From Melitaea cinxia (lineage: Eukaryota; Arthropoda; Insecta; Lepidoptera; Nymphalidae), in NCBI RefSeq assembly GCF_905220565.1, contig NC_059403.1, forward strand, positions 2,108,001-2,172,000: 64,000 nt of DNA. The letters run 5' to 3'. Position 1 is the first letter of the stretch. Each line of letters begins with the position of its first letter. The position numbers and the translations under genes were made by a program. Of this stretch, positions 10,617 through 22,761 are shown in pieces. The notes under the pieces are model-generated. The model saw nothing but the letters and a program-made list of their open reading frames with translations. It had not been told where the DNA came from and searched no databases.

Positions 10617-12727
10617 AGTTGTGTGGTCTAAAGCTCACTCGTTATATTTTGAAGTCTTTTCAATGCCAGCGTATAATTCTAAGAAATGTTTAAAAATTCG
10701 AAATTATTTACGTAAACAAGTCCTTAAATAATATTCATCCCCGTAGTATATACAATAGTTTTGTATAAATAGGCAGGCCGAAGGTCCTTTACAAAATACG
10801 TATTTTTATTTCTCAAACATTTCAAAGCGACCGCTGTGACAAGTTTTTATTTTAATTAACATCTAATCTCTCGCTCGGCTTATTTAAAAAATGCATATAA
10901 CACACTAAACTAAACCGAGCTTCCTTTTTATAATAACTTTCTTCACAGAGTTTAAGTGTATTTACAATATAAAGAATATAACAAATTTTGTTTTCAAGTT
11001 ATAAACTATGCAGTAACAGTTCCTACGCAAATCGATCCAACCTCCTTCGTGTATTCACCATCCTATGACAGGCGAAAATATCTATGCTCGTTTGGTACTA
11101 TTGCTAGTCATCATTACTGAATATAACTGAATAAACCTACGTAAATTCTTGTATATATTATAATTTCATATCTAAAAATACCATTTCAAAAGATACACGA
11201 GCAGATTTTTGTGGCTACGTTCTGGCCTTGTATCGAATGTAAAATTATAAATAGGCAGTGATAAGAAATAACCCAAGAAGGTACGCACGGGTAAGAATGC
11301 TAAAATAAACTCATATCAAAATATAAATAATATGTTCCACTCTTAAATTATGTCAAATATTTTCATCATCGTTGCCGATGTTCGTTTTTATTTATATAGT
11401 TTTTATCGTAATGGCAGTAATTTTTACTTATAATTATATTTTTTATAATGATGCTTGATAAAGTATTGTATATACTAACTTTTCCATTTTGTTAATTAAT
11501 ACTTATGCAATTAATAAGTTTAAGGCTTTTGTTATAACATAGGCGTTAGGTTGCTCTCTCTCTGCGTGTGTGTGTGTTTGTGTGTACGTATATGTGTTAA
11601 ACTTACATATTTCATTAATTTTTTGAAGTTTCAGCTATAATAATTATAGTGCTATTTTTACCGAATTTCACTTTTTTTTTAAATCACAGTTTACTAGACT
11701 TTTGTAAAAGTTTATTAATCGGAATCTTTATTTATATAAAATGTAAAAAAAATCGTATTTTGTAGAAACTACGGCTCCACTACCACGGCGAATAATAAGT
11801 CGTTGTGTATGACTCACCCTTAACTTACGTAAAAGTCAAGCGCGAACTTGTTGGTAATGTCTCAACACGCTTAATACACTACTATTCACTCCGTCTCAAC
11901 TTCCGTTTACCACTCAAAACATGTCATACTCGTACTTGTTCAAGTTCGAAATGTTTGTTGCGAACGTATCACTGCCGCGATTCTGTTTCCGCCCTGTAGA
12001 CCAATGAAAAAATACCAATACATTAATATGCTAAGAATTATATTATGTCGTATACTCAATAGTATAAGGTGTATTATAACTTTATACTCAAAATTACTCA
12101 ATTACGAACAGTTTAAATAACAAACCCTTGTCACCTAAATAGCGGTTAATTTTTTATTCATATTTTTACTCATATTGTAGAATATGAGTTTGAAACGATT
12201 TTACAATTGGCCGAAAATAAATTTAGTCTATTAAAAAAAAGAGTTTAATACTTACACCATATTATTAGGTTTAAGATAATAATAGTGATAAAGGTTTGTG
12301 TTAATGTCGCTCTTCATGCAAGATGTTACTAAATTTATAGTAACTGACATTATTTTAACGAGTAACTGCAGAGTTTCTTCTCGATTATTCTCAGCTGAAT
12401 CTACATCATGAACTGGTAACACTTTCACATTAACCATAATTAATTTTTCAATAGACTAATAAAAATATCACTTTTTAATTGGACTATAGTCCTTTGCCTT
12501 TCCCTATTGGGGATAAATTTTAAAACAACAACAACAACATATCATTTTTTAAACTGACGGTTCGAAAGTGCTTTTAAATGCTAAAATTTTTTATTTAAAA
12601 TTTGATCATTTTGATGACAAAACTATTTATTCATCATATAAACATATTATAGTTACGAATAGTAGTACTCAAAAGACAACATACCACGTTCTCTTTGACA
12701 AAACATAAATAAGAAAAAAGTTTACAA
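10617..12727. other. AT-rich stretch with one less AT-rich patch
   Basis: There is a (GT)n run at about 11566-11584. The patch 11763-12000 is noticeably less AT-rich than its surroundings but has no splice-supported frame or known repeat. At about 12480-12540 a segment ends in (CAA)n, possibly an old retroposon tail. Confidence 0.35.
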
Positions 12728-12862
12728 AGATCGATGGATATGAGATCGTATGCGAATTCAAGTCATTTGTGAACGTGAACCGGGTATTGAAAACATTTGA
12801 TGAAAACGTGAAATAGATCCACAACTGCCTATTCATTTCGTAAAGCTTAAGGGATTTTGTTG
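12728..12862 (+). repeat. Dispersed repeat, member of a pair with 5811-5945
   Basis: See 5811-5945. It shares AAGTCATTTGTGAACGTG and neighbouring blocks in the same order. Confidence 0.55.
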
Positions 12863-13557
12863 TTCTTATTGTTTGAAATTATACAATACTCATCAATGAT
12901 TTTCATTTAGGTTTTATTTGCCCTATTACAATAAAATTTTGTATCAATGAAAATCAAAAGATACTTTATTCAAGTAGGTACCTAAACCTATATAAGTATT
13001 TAAATATAATTGTAATTTTCTTAATTGAATGGTAGCTTACGTTTCATCGCACCTAAAGGAACTTATTTGAATTTCTCTATTCTATGTACAAATAAACAAT
13101 GGAGTGCCGTTTTTATTTAAATTCTCGTTATCAAAGTTTATTTCAGTTAGTTTTCAGTTCTTGAATACTTTTCTTATTATAGCTAAGCATTAACTTATAA
13201 CTATTACTATTCAATTACTACCTAGATTTAAATTGCATAATTCGTACGCCTGACGTCACAGCTCGTTTTAATAATTTTTTTTCTATATCGCTCTTTTGGA
13301 AACAAAGATTGTTACGAAAATATAAAGTTATAAAAATAATTTCAAGAAATTTGATAAACTATAATAAATCGAGGTTAAGATTTTTAAAAATACGTTTTTT
13401 TTTTATATTTAGAACAATTTATTCGTGGAACGACGATTACAAATCTATACTATTCCTGAAAATAATATACCAAAATTGACCTAAAATTTCTTTCTTTAAG
13501 AACGTTACTTAAAGAAACAACACTGATTCCGTAAAAAAGAAACTAAAGCTAACTCAA
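12863..13557. other. AT-rich stretch, nothing recognised
   Basis: No gene or repeat family recognised. Confidence 0.4.
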
Positions 13558-13757
13558 GCTCTCCCCACCGTGCCTCGGAGAGCACGTTAAGCCGTCGGTC
13601 CCGGTTGTTATCATGTACACCTGATAGCGATCGTTACTCATAGTAGGGAATATACCCGCCAACCCGCATAGGAGCAGCATAGTGGATTAAGCTCTGATCC
13701 TTTTCCTAGATGGGGAAAGAGGCCTATGCCCAGTAGTGGGATATTACAGACTGAAGC
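13558..13757 (+). mobile_element. SINE family 1, head missing
   Basis: Matches the body and tail of the family: CACCGTGCCTCGGAGAGCAC, GATAGCGATCGTTACTC and the tail GCCCAGTAGTGGGATATTAC. The tRNA head is absent, so this is a 5'-truncated insertion of about 200 bp. Confidence 0.75.
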
Positions 13758-15224
13758 GTAACTCAGTCAACTCAAACACGTCAACAAAAAGTTAAACGTG
13801 AATTTTAAACAAAGTACCTCAAATCCCTTTCGATTTGATTACAAAGAAATTGATTTGTCGAACTTTTATTTATTTCCGTGAGTAGTGAATGACTACAAGC
13901 AAAGGCACTGACATTGTCGTAATTTAAAAGTTACAGAGTCCATCGCGTGATAATCAAAATAAGATTTACCTAATATATAATTATTATAATGTGTTACTTT
14001 TCTTACACAGATAAAACAAAAGTTTTTCGATAAAATATATATTTTATTTTTATTTCTGGCTAGACAATTCTTGTCTATCTATAAGCATTGTAAGAATGTT
14101 TCATTTGTTGAATCGTCATTTTCTTATTTCATTATTTGTTTCGACGAAACACATACCTGTTATCTTTCCTAACTTGTAACTATCAATCCTTGAGCGAACC
14201 CTTGTCAAACTCACACAGGTATCATGTGATAAATGACTTTATTTCATTTCTCTAGCATTATCTTATAACATACTTGTTAAGATTCACCCACTTTGATATT
14301 AATAATTTTATTACTCAAATTAAAATCATATGCTGTTATTCGTAACCTTTAAAATCATTTTTTTTTTATAAAAGTCATGATGAAGTTTTAAATACATCTG
14401 ATCCACGTCAAACCAGCTAATATTAAAATGTTATTTGTATTCAAAACTGTTTAGAATCTACTTACTATCAAACAAATTGATGATTGAAGATTAGTAGGAG
14501 GCAAGAGGCGTATTCATACCTTTGTTGGATTGATGTTGATTTTATTAAAAAAATAATTTAAAAGGAAAAACTAATCATGAAAGTGGTGTTTGAATGTAAT
14601 GAATAATAATAATTTATAGGTGTAAATGTGAACATCTGTGACAAGAACGGTGGGAGGGTCAAAAAATCGTGAATTTCATTTGCTGTACTTTGTGGATGGC
14701 CTCTAATTTAAAATTCAAGAATTCAAGGGGTTTCTGAAATTAATTATGCAAAAGCTGCTATTTTCTAATAATGGATGACAGAAAGGGATTTGGACAAAAC
14801 CAAAACAGTTGTTATACTATCACAAACAAAGTAAAATCAACAAGCAATTTGTTTTAATCTTTCGACCGCATTTCGAAATAAAAGTACGACTATATTTTTT
14901 ATATTTTCTAAAAATATTCTTGTTTATAAGAAAAAAACGATACTATTTATTTTACAAGAAAGTTGCTAATATGTTACATTAATAAACTGTCTTTTCAATC
15001 TGTTACAGTGCTTTGTTTGTACATATAAAGAAACATATAAAGAACTAAAACTATAATAGTTCAAACACTTACTTTATCGTAACTGAAATCGCATAAATCA
15101 AGTTTGTTATTTAAATTAACTCGATTTTTCCTGCAATAATTCCTTTTTTCTTCGAAAATCATTTTGATTGCTTAAAAGAAAATGCGAGAGGTGAAAAAAA
15201 TTCAATCAAATTAATAACATGCTC
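13758..15224. other. AT-rich stretch, nothing recognised
   Basis: No gene or repeat family recognised. Confidence 0.4.
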
Positions 15225-15247
15225 TTTTTTGGAAGTCGATTAAAAAT
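15225..15247 (-). repeat. Family B end fragment
   Basis: TTTTTTGGAAGTCGATTAAAA matches the reverse complement of the family B left end. Only the terminus is present. Confidence 0.45.
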
Positions 15248-15330
15248 ATTCTCTCTATTATTTAAAGATTATAATTACTTCTATAATGGCTCTTCATCAA
15301 CTGTTTGCTTCAGCAGCCTGTAATTTATGT

Positions 15331-15440
15331 AACAGTGGGATATTACAGGCTGAAGCGAAGCGATCCTGAAACATCCCACTGCTGGGCATAGGCATCTTTA
15401 GGAGAAGCTTAATCCACCACGCTGCTGCACTACGGGTTGG
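15331..15440. repeat. Two SINE family 1 tails, tail to tail
   Basis: CAGTGGGATATTACAGGCTG (plus orientation, about 15334-15360) meets a second tail in the opposite orientation (CATCCCACTGCTGGGCATAG, then GAGAAGCTTAATCCACCACG). The second copy ends near 15440 within a degenerate GGGTTGGCAG block. Both lack tRNA heads. Confidence 0.6.
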
Positions 15441-15543
15441 CAGATAAAAAATGTTTGCTTAAAATTCTTTATTACGGAAAATATAAAAGTTTAATAAAAA
15501 TAATAGAGAAATCAAATCACAACGATTACTTTTTATTTACTAA

Positions 15544-15723
15544 CTAGCTGCCCGGACAGACTTCGTTCAAGTCAAAAGTTAATAGATTTTTATTTATATG
15601 GATTTTGTTTTTATTATTATTATTTTTTTTTTATTTGGTGTTAAAACATTACGTGGGCCTAAACGAACATACATTCTCGAATAGCTTCCGTCGCTTAGCA
15701 ACATTTCTTTTCATTTATATAGA
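15544..15723 (-). mobile_element. Helitron-like non-autonomous element, copy 3
   Basis: On the minus strand it starts TCTATATAAATGAAAAG and ends CGGGCAGCTAG, flanked by A and T. The length is 180 bp and it has no coding capacity. Confidence 0.6.
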
Positions 15724-16068
15724 TAAAGTTTAACTTTTCATAAATATGTATATAAGGAACTATTTTATATTCCATGAGTATGAAATATACAGATATGAAA
15801 TTCTAAAACAATTTCCAAATACGTTCGTTAAAATGAGTAAAGTTAACGAGTTTGAAATTGTTAAAGCCCGTAACGACCACGCAAAGCGTAAAAAAATTTC
15901 TACCTACAGCAATTAATGTACAAAGCGGAAATAATCTCACAATAATCTAGTGTAACTCTGCCTTTTAAAACTGAGTAAAAATGTGTATCATTAATACACG
16001 TATCTACACAAATAAAAAAATTGGAGTGTCTGTTTGGAATATTAAAATAACCGCTTTTTACTAAAAAA

Positions 16069-16536
16069 TGCTGTGTGAAACAACTTTTTTCGGATTTTAT
16101 CGCGGTTTATTATTAACTTTTGATTCCCGACGTTTCGGATACTTTACAGCAACAGCACGGGAGGACAGTCCTCCCGTGACCATGGTTTCATTAAATGAGT
16201 AAAATTCGCGTAAACATTAGAAAACAAAATGCTGTGTGGCTACGACATTAAAGAAAATAGCCACCCCCTCTCTTCCCGTGGGTGTCGTAAGAGGCGACTA
16301 AGGGATAACACAGTTCCATTACCACCTTGGAACTTAAAAAACCGACCGATGGCGGGATAACCATCCTACCGCTGGTTTTGAAATACACAGGCCGAAGACG
16401 GGCAGCAGCGTCTTCAGTGCAACAGGCGTGGTGACTATGGGCAAAATACATGAGCTCACGCTATTTTTGGTGTGAACTTTTGGAGGCCTATGTCCAGCAG
16501 TGGACTGTGATAGGTTGAAATGATGATGATGATGAC
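16069..16536 (+). mobile_element. RTE-derived short element, itself interrupted
   Basis: Begins TGCTGTGTG, is interrupted at 16078-16225, then continues as the RTE 5' leader (CCCCCTCTCTTCCCGTGGGT, GTCGTAAGAGGCGACTAAG). It ends with the RTE 3' end (AGGCCTATGTCCAGCAGTGG) and (GAT)n. The RTE reading frame is deleted. Runs of A flank both sides, so a target duplication cannot be resolved. Confidence 0.75.
16078..16225. mobile_element. 148-bp element nested inside the RTE derivative
   Basis: The 13-bp sequence AAAATGCTGTGTG occurs on both sides (16065-16077 and 16226-16238), which marks a target duplication within the 5' end of the RTE derivative. The insert contains a 10-bp perfect stem CACGGGAGGA/TCCTCCCGTG (16156-16165 and 16169-16178) with a 3-nt loop. 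The family is not identified, though TTCCCGACGTTTCGG is familiar from lepidopteran repeats. Confidence 0.65.
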
Positions 16537-16624
16537 AAAAAAATACAATTTTTTCTCTCTGTCTGTCTGTTTGTTGAATATATAAAGTTGCTATTCCATG
16601 CGGACGAAGTCACGAGCACAGTTG

Positions 16625-17944
16625 GTATTTATATACTGTCTATTACTTGCCGATATAAAGTAAAGTTTTTTTTTATTTTCAAGCAAACACAATTTTCCAT
16701 TATTATTTCATTAAAATAATTTTACTATAAACTATTAGGTTCTTCAAAACTACTTTTAATATAAACAAAAACCTTTGTACCCGTAATATTTATATTAATT
16801 CGTGTTTAAATTAAAAAAAAAAAATGTGAATTTATTTTTGCTGTAGAAACTTTGTTTATTGAGTATGGGTCTCTTCTATATATTAATATGTGAAGCAAAA
16901 ACTTTGTGTGTGTGAGGAGTATGTAATTGCACATTTGTAGTTTATATAGAGAAAGACTACAAAATGCGAATTTTCTTTTTAATTATGCATAAAAAAATAC
17001 ATTAAATTAATTTAAAAAAAAACATTACACACACCTACCATGTATTTCACACACACACACACACACGCGCGCATAACAATATAATATTACGCTGGCACTT
17101 ATGAGAGTGAAGCAGTGCTGAAAAATTGAAACCCCATGTCATCTTGTTGTATACATTAGCAAGAACCACGTGCAATGTTATATGGACCAGAAGAATATTA
17201 TGTATGGAACGTAGGCGGTCGACCGCGTTCGGTTTTATAAATATTATATATGAGATCGATAGAATTCACTCAACTCGCAGGTAAAAGCACATAAGGGACT
17301 TATTAAATTACATTTCATTTCATCAGTTCAATCAAAAGGTAATTTCACTGGAATACTTGTTTTGGAATATTACTGTAGTTTATTCGTACATTTAAAATCA
17401 AATTCACCGAAAACTATTAATGAATATTTAGTTTATAACTATTTGCTCATAAATGAAATAAAACCGACATCAATTTACATTGACAAGTAATACACGAGTA
17501 TATGTAAAAACACAAATTCAAGTTCCTCAATATAACTTGAACAAACTAAAACATCATCTATGTAGTTTTTTAAATTTTTTTTTTTAAGTGCTGAACAAAT
17601 TACAATAAAATTTATATGAGACTACCTCAATAAGAAGACGTTCCTTACAGAAAAATAATCACTAAAATCAACCGCGTAACAAACATACAAAAAAACATAC
17701 AGTCGAATAGAGAACCTCCTCCTTTTCGAAGCTTGAATTGCTACGTAAAATGAATAGAAATCACGACTTTTCCTCAACAAAAGCGTATAAAAATTAAAAA
17801 TATGAAAGACAATTGGTTCGTGCTTGTAATAGTAGATTTTATTGTATTGATGAAGTTTGTACACTACACGTCATCGCGTAATTTTAAAATATAATTAAGT
17901 AACAGATGTTGGCACAATATTTTATTATGATATATCTAGCTGTA
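16625..17944. other. AT-rich stretch with dispersed repeat and (CA)n
   Basis: About 16868-17075 is homologous to 40400-40640 (GTGAAGC-AAAACTTTGT, TAGTTTATATAGAGAA, CATTACAC, CTACCATGTATTT). It includes a (CA)n run at about 17047-17066. At about 17700-17745, GAACCTCCTCCTTTTCGAAG is a family B end remnant. The ORF at 17622-17864 overlaps it and is unsupported. Confidence 0.45.
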
Positions 17945-18205
17945 TGAACTGATTTAACCGTAAGTTGCCTGTAAATATCCCTCTGCAGGGACTTATTATC
18001 TTCTACAGAAGAAGGATTGAAGCTTAATTCGCCATGTTTGTCTTATTTTATTCCTAATCAAGAGATATAGTTTCTCAGGTATTCACAAACTTTAAAATAT
18101 AACAATAAATTTAAACAATAATTTTTACAAGCATAAATATTTTCTTTGTGCGGAAATTGAAACCGCAATCGTCGGTGTTAGTTTTTAGAACGGTCAGAAT
18201 TAAAT
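17945..18205 (-). mobile_element. Old, diverged SINE family 1 copy
   Basis: A tail-like block (GCCTGTAAATATCCCTCTGC) and GAAGCTTAATTCGCC are followed about 130 bp later by a decayed B-box (GCGGAAATTGAAACCGC on the plus strand). The order and spacing fit a minus-strand SINE, with heavy divergence. Confidence 0.5.
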
Positions 18206-19484
18206 GTAAAAAATAATGGTTTTTTTAATAAATTATAGACATCAGTAAATACTATTACCATTCATGTGCAAAAAAATGCTGACATATTACGTGTTTGTCT
18301 AACTCTACGAAAATTAATAAAATTCAACATAATAATTAGCTAAATTATATGTTAATGAATAGAGTATTTTTATAAGTATTAAACCTTCGGCCACGGATAA
18401 ATTAGAAACGTTAAAAATTAAAAGTTGAACTAAGGAATACAAATTATTTTGTAACATCGAATAAAATTGAACATAATACTATGATCTATGATTTAGATTG
18501 AGTTAAAAACATCAAAATCCATCTTAAATGAGAAAAAAACGTTTCACTCTAATTAATTTTGTAGCTAAATATTTCGAAACAATTAAAATATTTTTAAATT
18601 TGTAAGTGCATTGTATATGCAAAGTCTAGCTAAGTCGTTAGTGCAAAAAAAAAAATAAAGCAAACTAATACTAATCTATTATAACATAATGTCCAACTTT
18701 TTGTTCTAACGGGAACATTCTCGGTAACAGAAATCAAAATTAGTAATTTAGTTTCTCCCTTTCTAAACTCAAAACTTTAATATACCGCTAACTATTTTTG
18801 AGTTTTTTGAGTGACCTCAAAATGCCATATTTCAATTGAATGTTTTACTTCATATAAAATATTTTCTCCTAGTCTACGTTAGACGACTATGTTAGCTCGC
18901 AAGCTCGTAGTATTTTGTCTTCCGTATTACGAGTACATTCTGAAACGTATAGATGTAGTACGGTGTACGAGCCTCTTCGAAAACTGACTTACTCAGGAGA
19001 TTACAAATCGTCAAATCTAAAAGCGATACGATTCGAATAAACCCTCAAAAACAATTATAAATAAATCTCCTGCTTAATCATTATAAAAAATTACAAAGAT
19101 CAATTAGTATTGTGTGAGATGCTATAAAAACAACCAACTCGACTCTCGAACTTTCTCAATATTACAGATTTCAAAGAAAAGACGTTAGTATTGTCAATCT
19201 TCAGCCGTAACATTTATCTGTATCTGAAAGATAATGTAGATTCTTAATAATAGTTTCAACCTATTTTTCGCTCAATACTAGCAAAAATTGCAGCCTCTCT
19301 ACCCCAATAGCGAACCTACGTTCGTCCCATTTACCCTGGCGATGCACCTTTTTGCGCCTTTACCATGGAAGCCTACGCTTTTGCAACGACCTTACGGTAT
19401 CTTTACATGCTCCATTCTCTCTTCATTTCCATTCATCCTATTTCGAATTTGATACGTTTTGGTTTTGTCAACATAAACATAAAA
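18206..19484. other. AT-rich stretch, nothing recognised
   Basis: No gene or repeat family recognised. The 60-codon ORF at 19365-19547 overlaps the next element and is unsupported. Confidence 0.4.
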
Positions 19485-19730
19485 TCTATACAAATAAATA
19501 AAATTGGAGTAACTCTTTGTAATATTCAAATAACCGCTTTTTACTAAATGCATACTAATGAATGTATACATGGCACATATACCAAAATAACATTTTTTAA
19601 AATTTTTGTCTGTCTATCTATTTGTTCCGGCTAATCTCAGAAACAGCTGGACCGATTTTGACGGGACTTTCACTGGCAGATAGCTAATGTAGTAAGGAGT
19701 AACTTACGATGAAATCGCGGGCACAACTAG
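19485..19730 (+). mobile_element. Helitron-like non-autonomous element, copy 4
   Basis: Starts TCTATACAAATAAATAAAAT and ends GCGGGCACAACTAG, flanked by A and T. It is 246 bp and non-coding. It is the best preserved member of the subfamily that includes 16003-16624 and 25335-25657. Confidence 0.7.
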
Positions 19731-20284
19731 TAAAACATATGATACTCCTACAAACATGTATTACTAACCTTTTGCATTGAATTAATTTTACTTTTTATGA
19801 TTCAAATACCTTTTCGCGTTCGTTGTATTAATAATGATGTAAAACGACAAGTTTATTCGTTATCGCATCATACAACGATTGTTTGCTTTCAACACACAGC
19901 TTGTTAGAGGCTGGCGTTTCTAGGACGTGCCTTTTATTTTTATCCTGTTAAGTGTTCCACTTGCAAACTAATTTCTGGGTTAACTGCTCATTTAGTACAC
20001 TTATTTTTTCATTATTTTAATTTTTAAAGCTTCCGTAATACAGCTCCTTACTATTTGTCTGTGTGAAAAATTCGATCCAAGTACATAACTTGAAAAAAAA
20101 AATATTTCCACGTTTTCCTTTCAATTCATTAATTCCACATTTATATAAATAAAGACACTTGATAATTAAATCGTGTACGAAACAACAGCCAGAGAAGCTC
20201 AGTTTGTCTCCTTTCACAGAACAATGAGATTTGTAATGCAAGGCACAAACGCAAAAGCTACAGGGGTGAAAACCAGAGAACGCC
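19731..20284. other. AT-rich stretch, nothing recognised
   Basis: A 74-codon minus-strand ORF (20017-20241) lies next to the CpG-rich patch. It has no recognised domain and no clear splice sites. Confidence 0.35.
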
Positions 20285-20430
20285 TTAACAAATCCAGCTG
20301 ACTGGTTGGGCGCGGCGACGCACCCGGGACTCGAGACTCGGGGTGACTTCCAGTGCTCCCCCGGACGCCGTTCCGGACGCCTGTCTCGTGAAACTTTTCC
20401 TACGATCGAACTTCTTCGAACAAATGATTA
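20285..20430. promoter_or_regulatory. CpG-rich patch, possible promoter or first exon
   Basis: Well over a dozen CpG dinucleotides (GGGCGCGGCGACGC, CCGGACGCCGTTCCGG) occur within about 140 bp in otherwise AT-rich DNA. It matches none of the repeats in the window. No TATA box or ORF decides the direction. A minus-strand donor-like CAG|GTTAGT lies at about 20437. It could be the promoter or non-coding first exon of a host gene, conceivably the one at 51.2 kb, but nothing links them directly. Confidence 0.35.
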
Positions 20431-21411
20431 CTAACCTGAACGCTGCTTCAAATATTTCCGTTTCGAAAATGTGAAGTGCTACTGCCGCGTTACAGTACTG
20501 TTGTAGTATTATGAATCATGTTGTGGATAAAAGGATTTAACGATTTAGAGGCACTTTAGTTCAATTGGAGTTGGTAATTATTAATATATTTTTAAACTTT
20601 ATAAATATATAAGTTTTGAAATTAATATTAAATTAATTAGTTAATAGTTATACAAGTGTTATATTAGTATCCCTTGAGTTATGAAAAATAAAACAGTTGT
20701 GTTTTAACAATTTTTAATAGGAAAATAATTCAAAAAAATCTTTGGAATGATAATTTTTTTAAATATTGTTTCCTAAATATAAATTTAATAAAATTTTAAT
20801 AATATATATTTTATATATTAAAAATATTTTAATTATTATTTCGAAATTGTATTCATTTTATTCTCAACTTTAATTAATCTCATTTGTTACTATTATTATA
20901 ATTTTATATTATCTACAAAAACGATCATATGTTTAATTATTATGTTTTTCCTAAAAAAATATATCATATTTTAACTATAGATGTTACATGAAAAAAGTAT
21001 TAAAAAAAGCATTAAATGTTAAACAAATTATATTAAAATATTTAAGTAAGTTATATCTAAAGCTTGCATTGACAGTTTCTACAAAAAGTTTTGTCATTCT
21101 ATCATTTTTTTTAGATAAAGATAACATTTCAGTCGCCAGTCAATTATCGCTTTTCTATCGCTTTTCTCCGTTACAAAGGCATAATTTAGGCTGACAAAAA
21201 TGAATTACGGCTTGCAGTCTACCAGAGTAATTATAGGCGCTATTATTGTACGACCATGTACACAGTGTATAGATTAAGCTACATGTCTGGTTCGCTAACC
21301 TACTAAATTAGTTATTATATATAATTATAATCTACGTCTGTCGTTACGTCTGACACGTAATTGGAATCAGATTACTTTACTTACAAGTTAAATATTTTCG
21401 AAATTTTTGAT
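20431..21411. other. Very AT-rich stretch, nothing recognised
   Basis: No gene or repeat family recognised. The 68-codon ORF at 20988-21194 is unsupported. Confidence 0.4.
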
Positions 21412-21508
21412 GTAAAACTTCTTTACGCACGCTTGACTTTGGCGTAAGCTGGTGAATGCGTGACGAGAACGTTACGAAAAGCGTGATCGGGCGAGGCGAA
21501 CGGAAGTT
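21412..21508 (+). mobile_element. MITE-like TIR element, right end missing
   Basis: Left terminal repeat GTAAAACTTCTTTAC (21412-21426) followed by CGTGACGAGAACGTTACGAA and GGGCGAGGCGAACGG, shared with 10483-10616 and 48301-48503. The right terminal repeat is absent. Confidence 0.55.
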
Positions 21509-21661
21509 TAAATTAAAACTGAACAAAATTATATTTTAATTACATGGGTTATACATTATCGTAATATATAGTGCCATCATTTATTCAAAGTAAAAAAAAA
21601 TCAAGGTATATTTTTGAATGGCAACAATCTTCCCGACTCTAGTAATAATTTTATTAGAATA

Positions 21662-21837
21662 CTAGCTTTTGCCCGCGACTTTGCTCGCATTGAATTATTA
21701 TTTTTAATAAACTATCCTATGTTACTTCGTATACCTCCAAAAACATGTGTACGAAGTTTCATGATGATCGGTTGAATCGTTTTTGCGTGAAAGCATAACA
21801 AACAAACTTACATTCACATTTATAATATTAGTAGGGA
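21662..21837 (-). mobile_element. Helitron-like non-autonomous element, copy 5
   Basis: On the minus strand it starts TCCCTACTAATATTATAAAT and ends GCGGGCAAAAGCTAG, flanked by A and T. It is 176 bp and is the same subfamily as 317-486. Confidence 0.7.
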
Positions 21838-21852
21838 TATAAAAAATAATAA

Positions 21853-22117
21853 TTAAAACGTAAAATATCCGTTTTGGCCATAAGAAGTTACAGCTTCTGA
21901 TAATAAATAATTAGGCAGACGATGTGTCACTTGCTTAATTAGATCATAAAACAACGGGAAAATCAGCAAGAGTTCCTCGATTCCAAGGTCGGGGCTACTA
22001 ATCTGAATGAAATCTAACATGAAAGCATAAGAGTGGAATATTTTAATATTTATTGAGAGTTTTCCACAGCTATAGCTATAGGCATTTTCTCTTACCATCA
22101 AGAAAATCCCAACTGGA
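21853..22117 (-). other. Candidate coding segment, unidentified
   Basis: An open frame of nearly 90 codons on the minus strand follows an acceptor-like TAATTTGTCCAG (AG just above 22117). It ends in a stop beside the Helitron-like copy 5. The peptide has a hydrophobic stretch (LLLIFPLFYDLI) and mixed composition unlike simple AT-rich translation. No domain is recognised. It may be a host exon, an old pseudogene or chance. Confidence 0.25.
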
Positions 22118-22509
22118 CAAATTATAATGTATGGATCAACCAGCGCTTATAAATCACTTTAAATGAGTGTTCTTCAATTATGAGTCTCATCTTTCCCACC
22201 CTCAACCTCCACACCCCCATGAAAATGTTATACTCTCTTACTTTAGTTTTATAAAATATATATTTATTTTGCGCTGATGCAGACTTAAAATGTTTAACAT
22301 TATAACATAATCATCTAGCTATTATATGATACTCCAAATATATATCATTATCATTATCATATAATTATCATTTAAATAAATATATGGGTTATCTGGAAGA
22401 AATGGCTTATTAGCCATTAGTCCACCCATTGTACTTCACTGTCTGTAACTATCTTTATGCTTTGTTTGTAATATATTTGTGGTGTACAATAAAGTATAAA
22501 TAATAAAAA

Positions 22510-22761
22510 TTACAAGATATAAAACATTTCATTGTACTGATATGATAATGTAGAAAAGGAAAACTCAAACGGACTTCTTGATGATAAATGTTCATTTTCA
22601 GAGCTATTGCTATCGTAACAGGCATTAGCATTTCTGGCATTGTCAATGTTCTGCCAACTATGGTACCCACTTAAAATGTTATTTCGTATATAAAAGACTT
22701 GTGATTTTAAAGGGGATATTTGGATTCTTCCTTTTTTTGGTCTTGTTACACATAAACATAT
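22510..22761 (-). other. Candidate coding segment without Met, unidentified
   Basis: A frame of 83 codons is open on the minus strand from 22761 to a TAA at 22510-22512. It begins with a basic stretch (TRPKKGRIQ) and ends with a Ser/Asn-rich tail closing in EMFYIL. This resembles a protein C-terminus, but no family is recognised. Just beyond the stop on the plus strand lies GTACAATAAAGTA, which may be a LINE 3' end. Confidence 0.25.

Larger units (their letters stand above)
16003..16624 (+). mobile_element. Helitron-like element split by nested insertions
   Basis: The left part (16003-16068) starts TCTACACAAATAAAAAAATT and continues like copies at 19485 and 25335. The right part (about 16537-16624) resumes with the (TGTC)n block and GCGGACGAAGTCACGAGCAC; the terminal CTAG has decayed to TTGG. 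Between them lie an RTE derivative and, within that, a third element. Confidence 0.65.
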
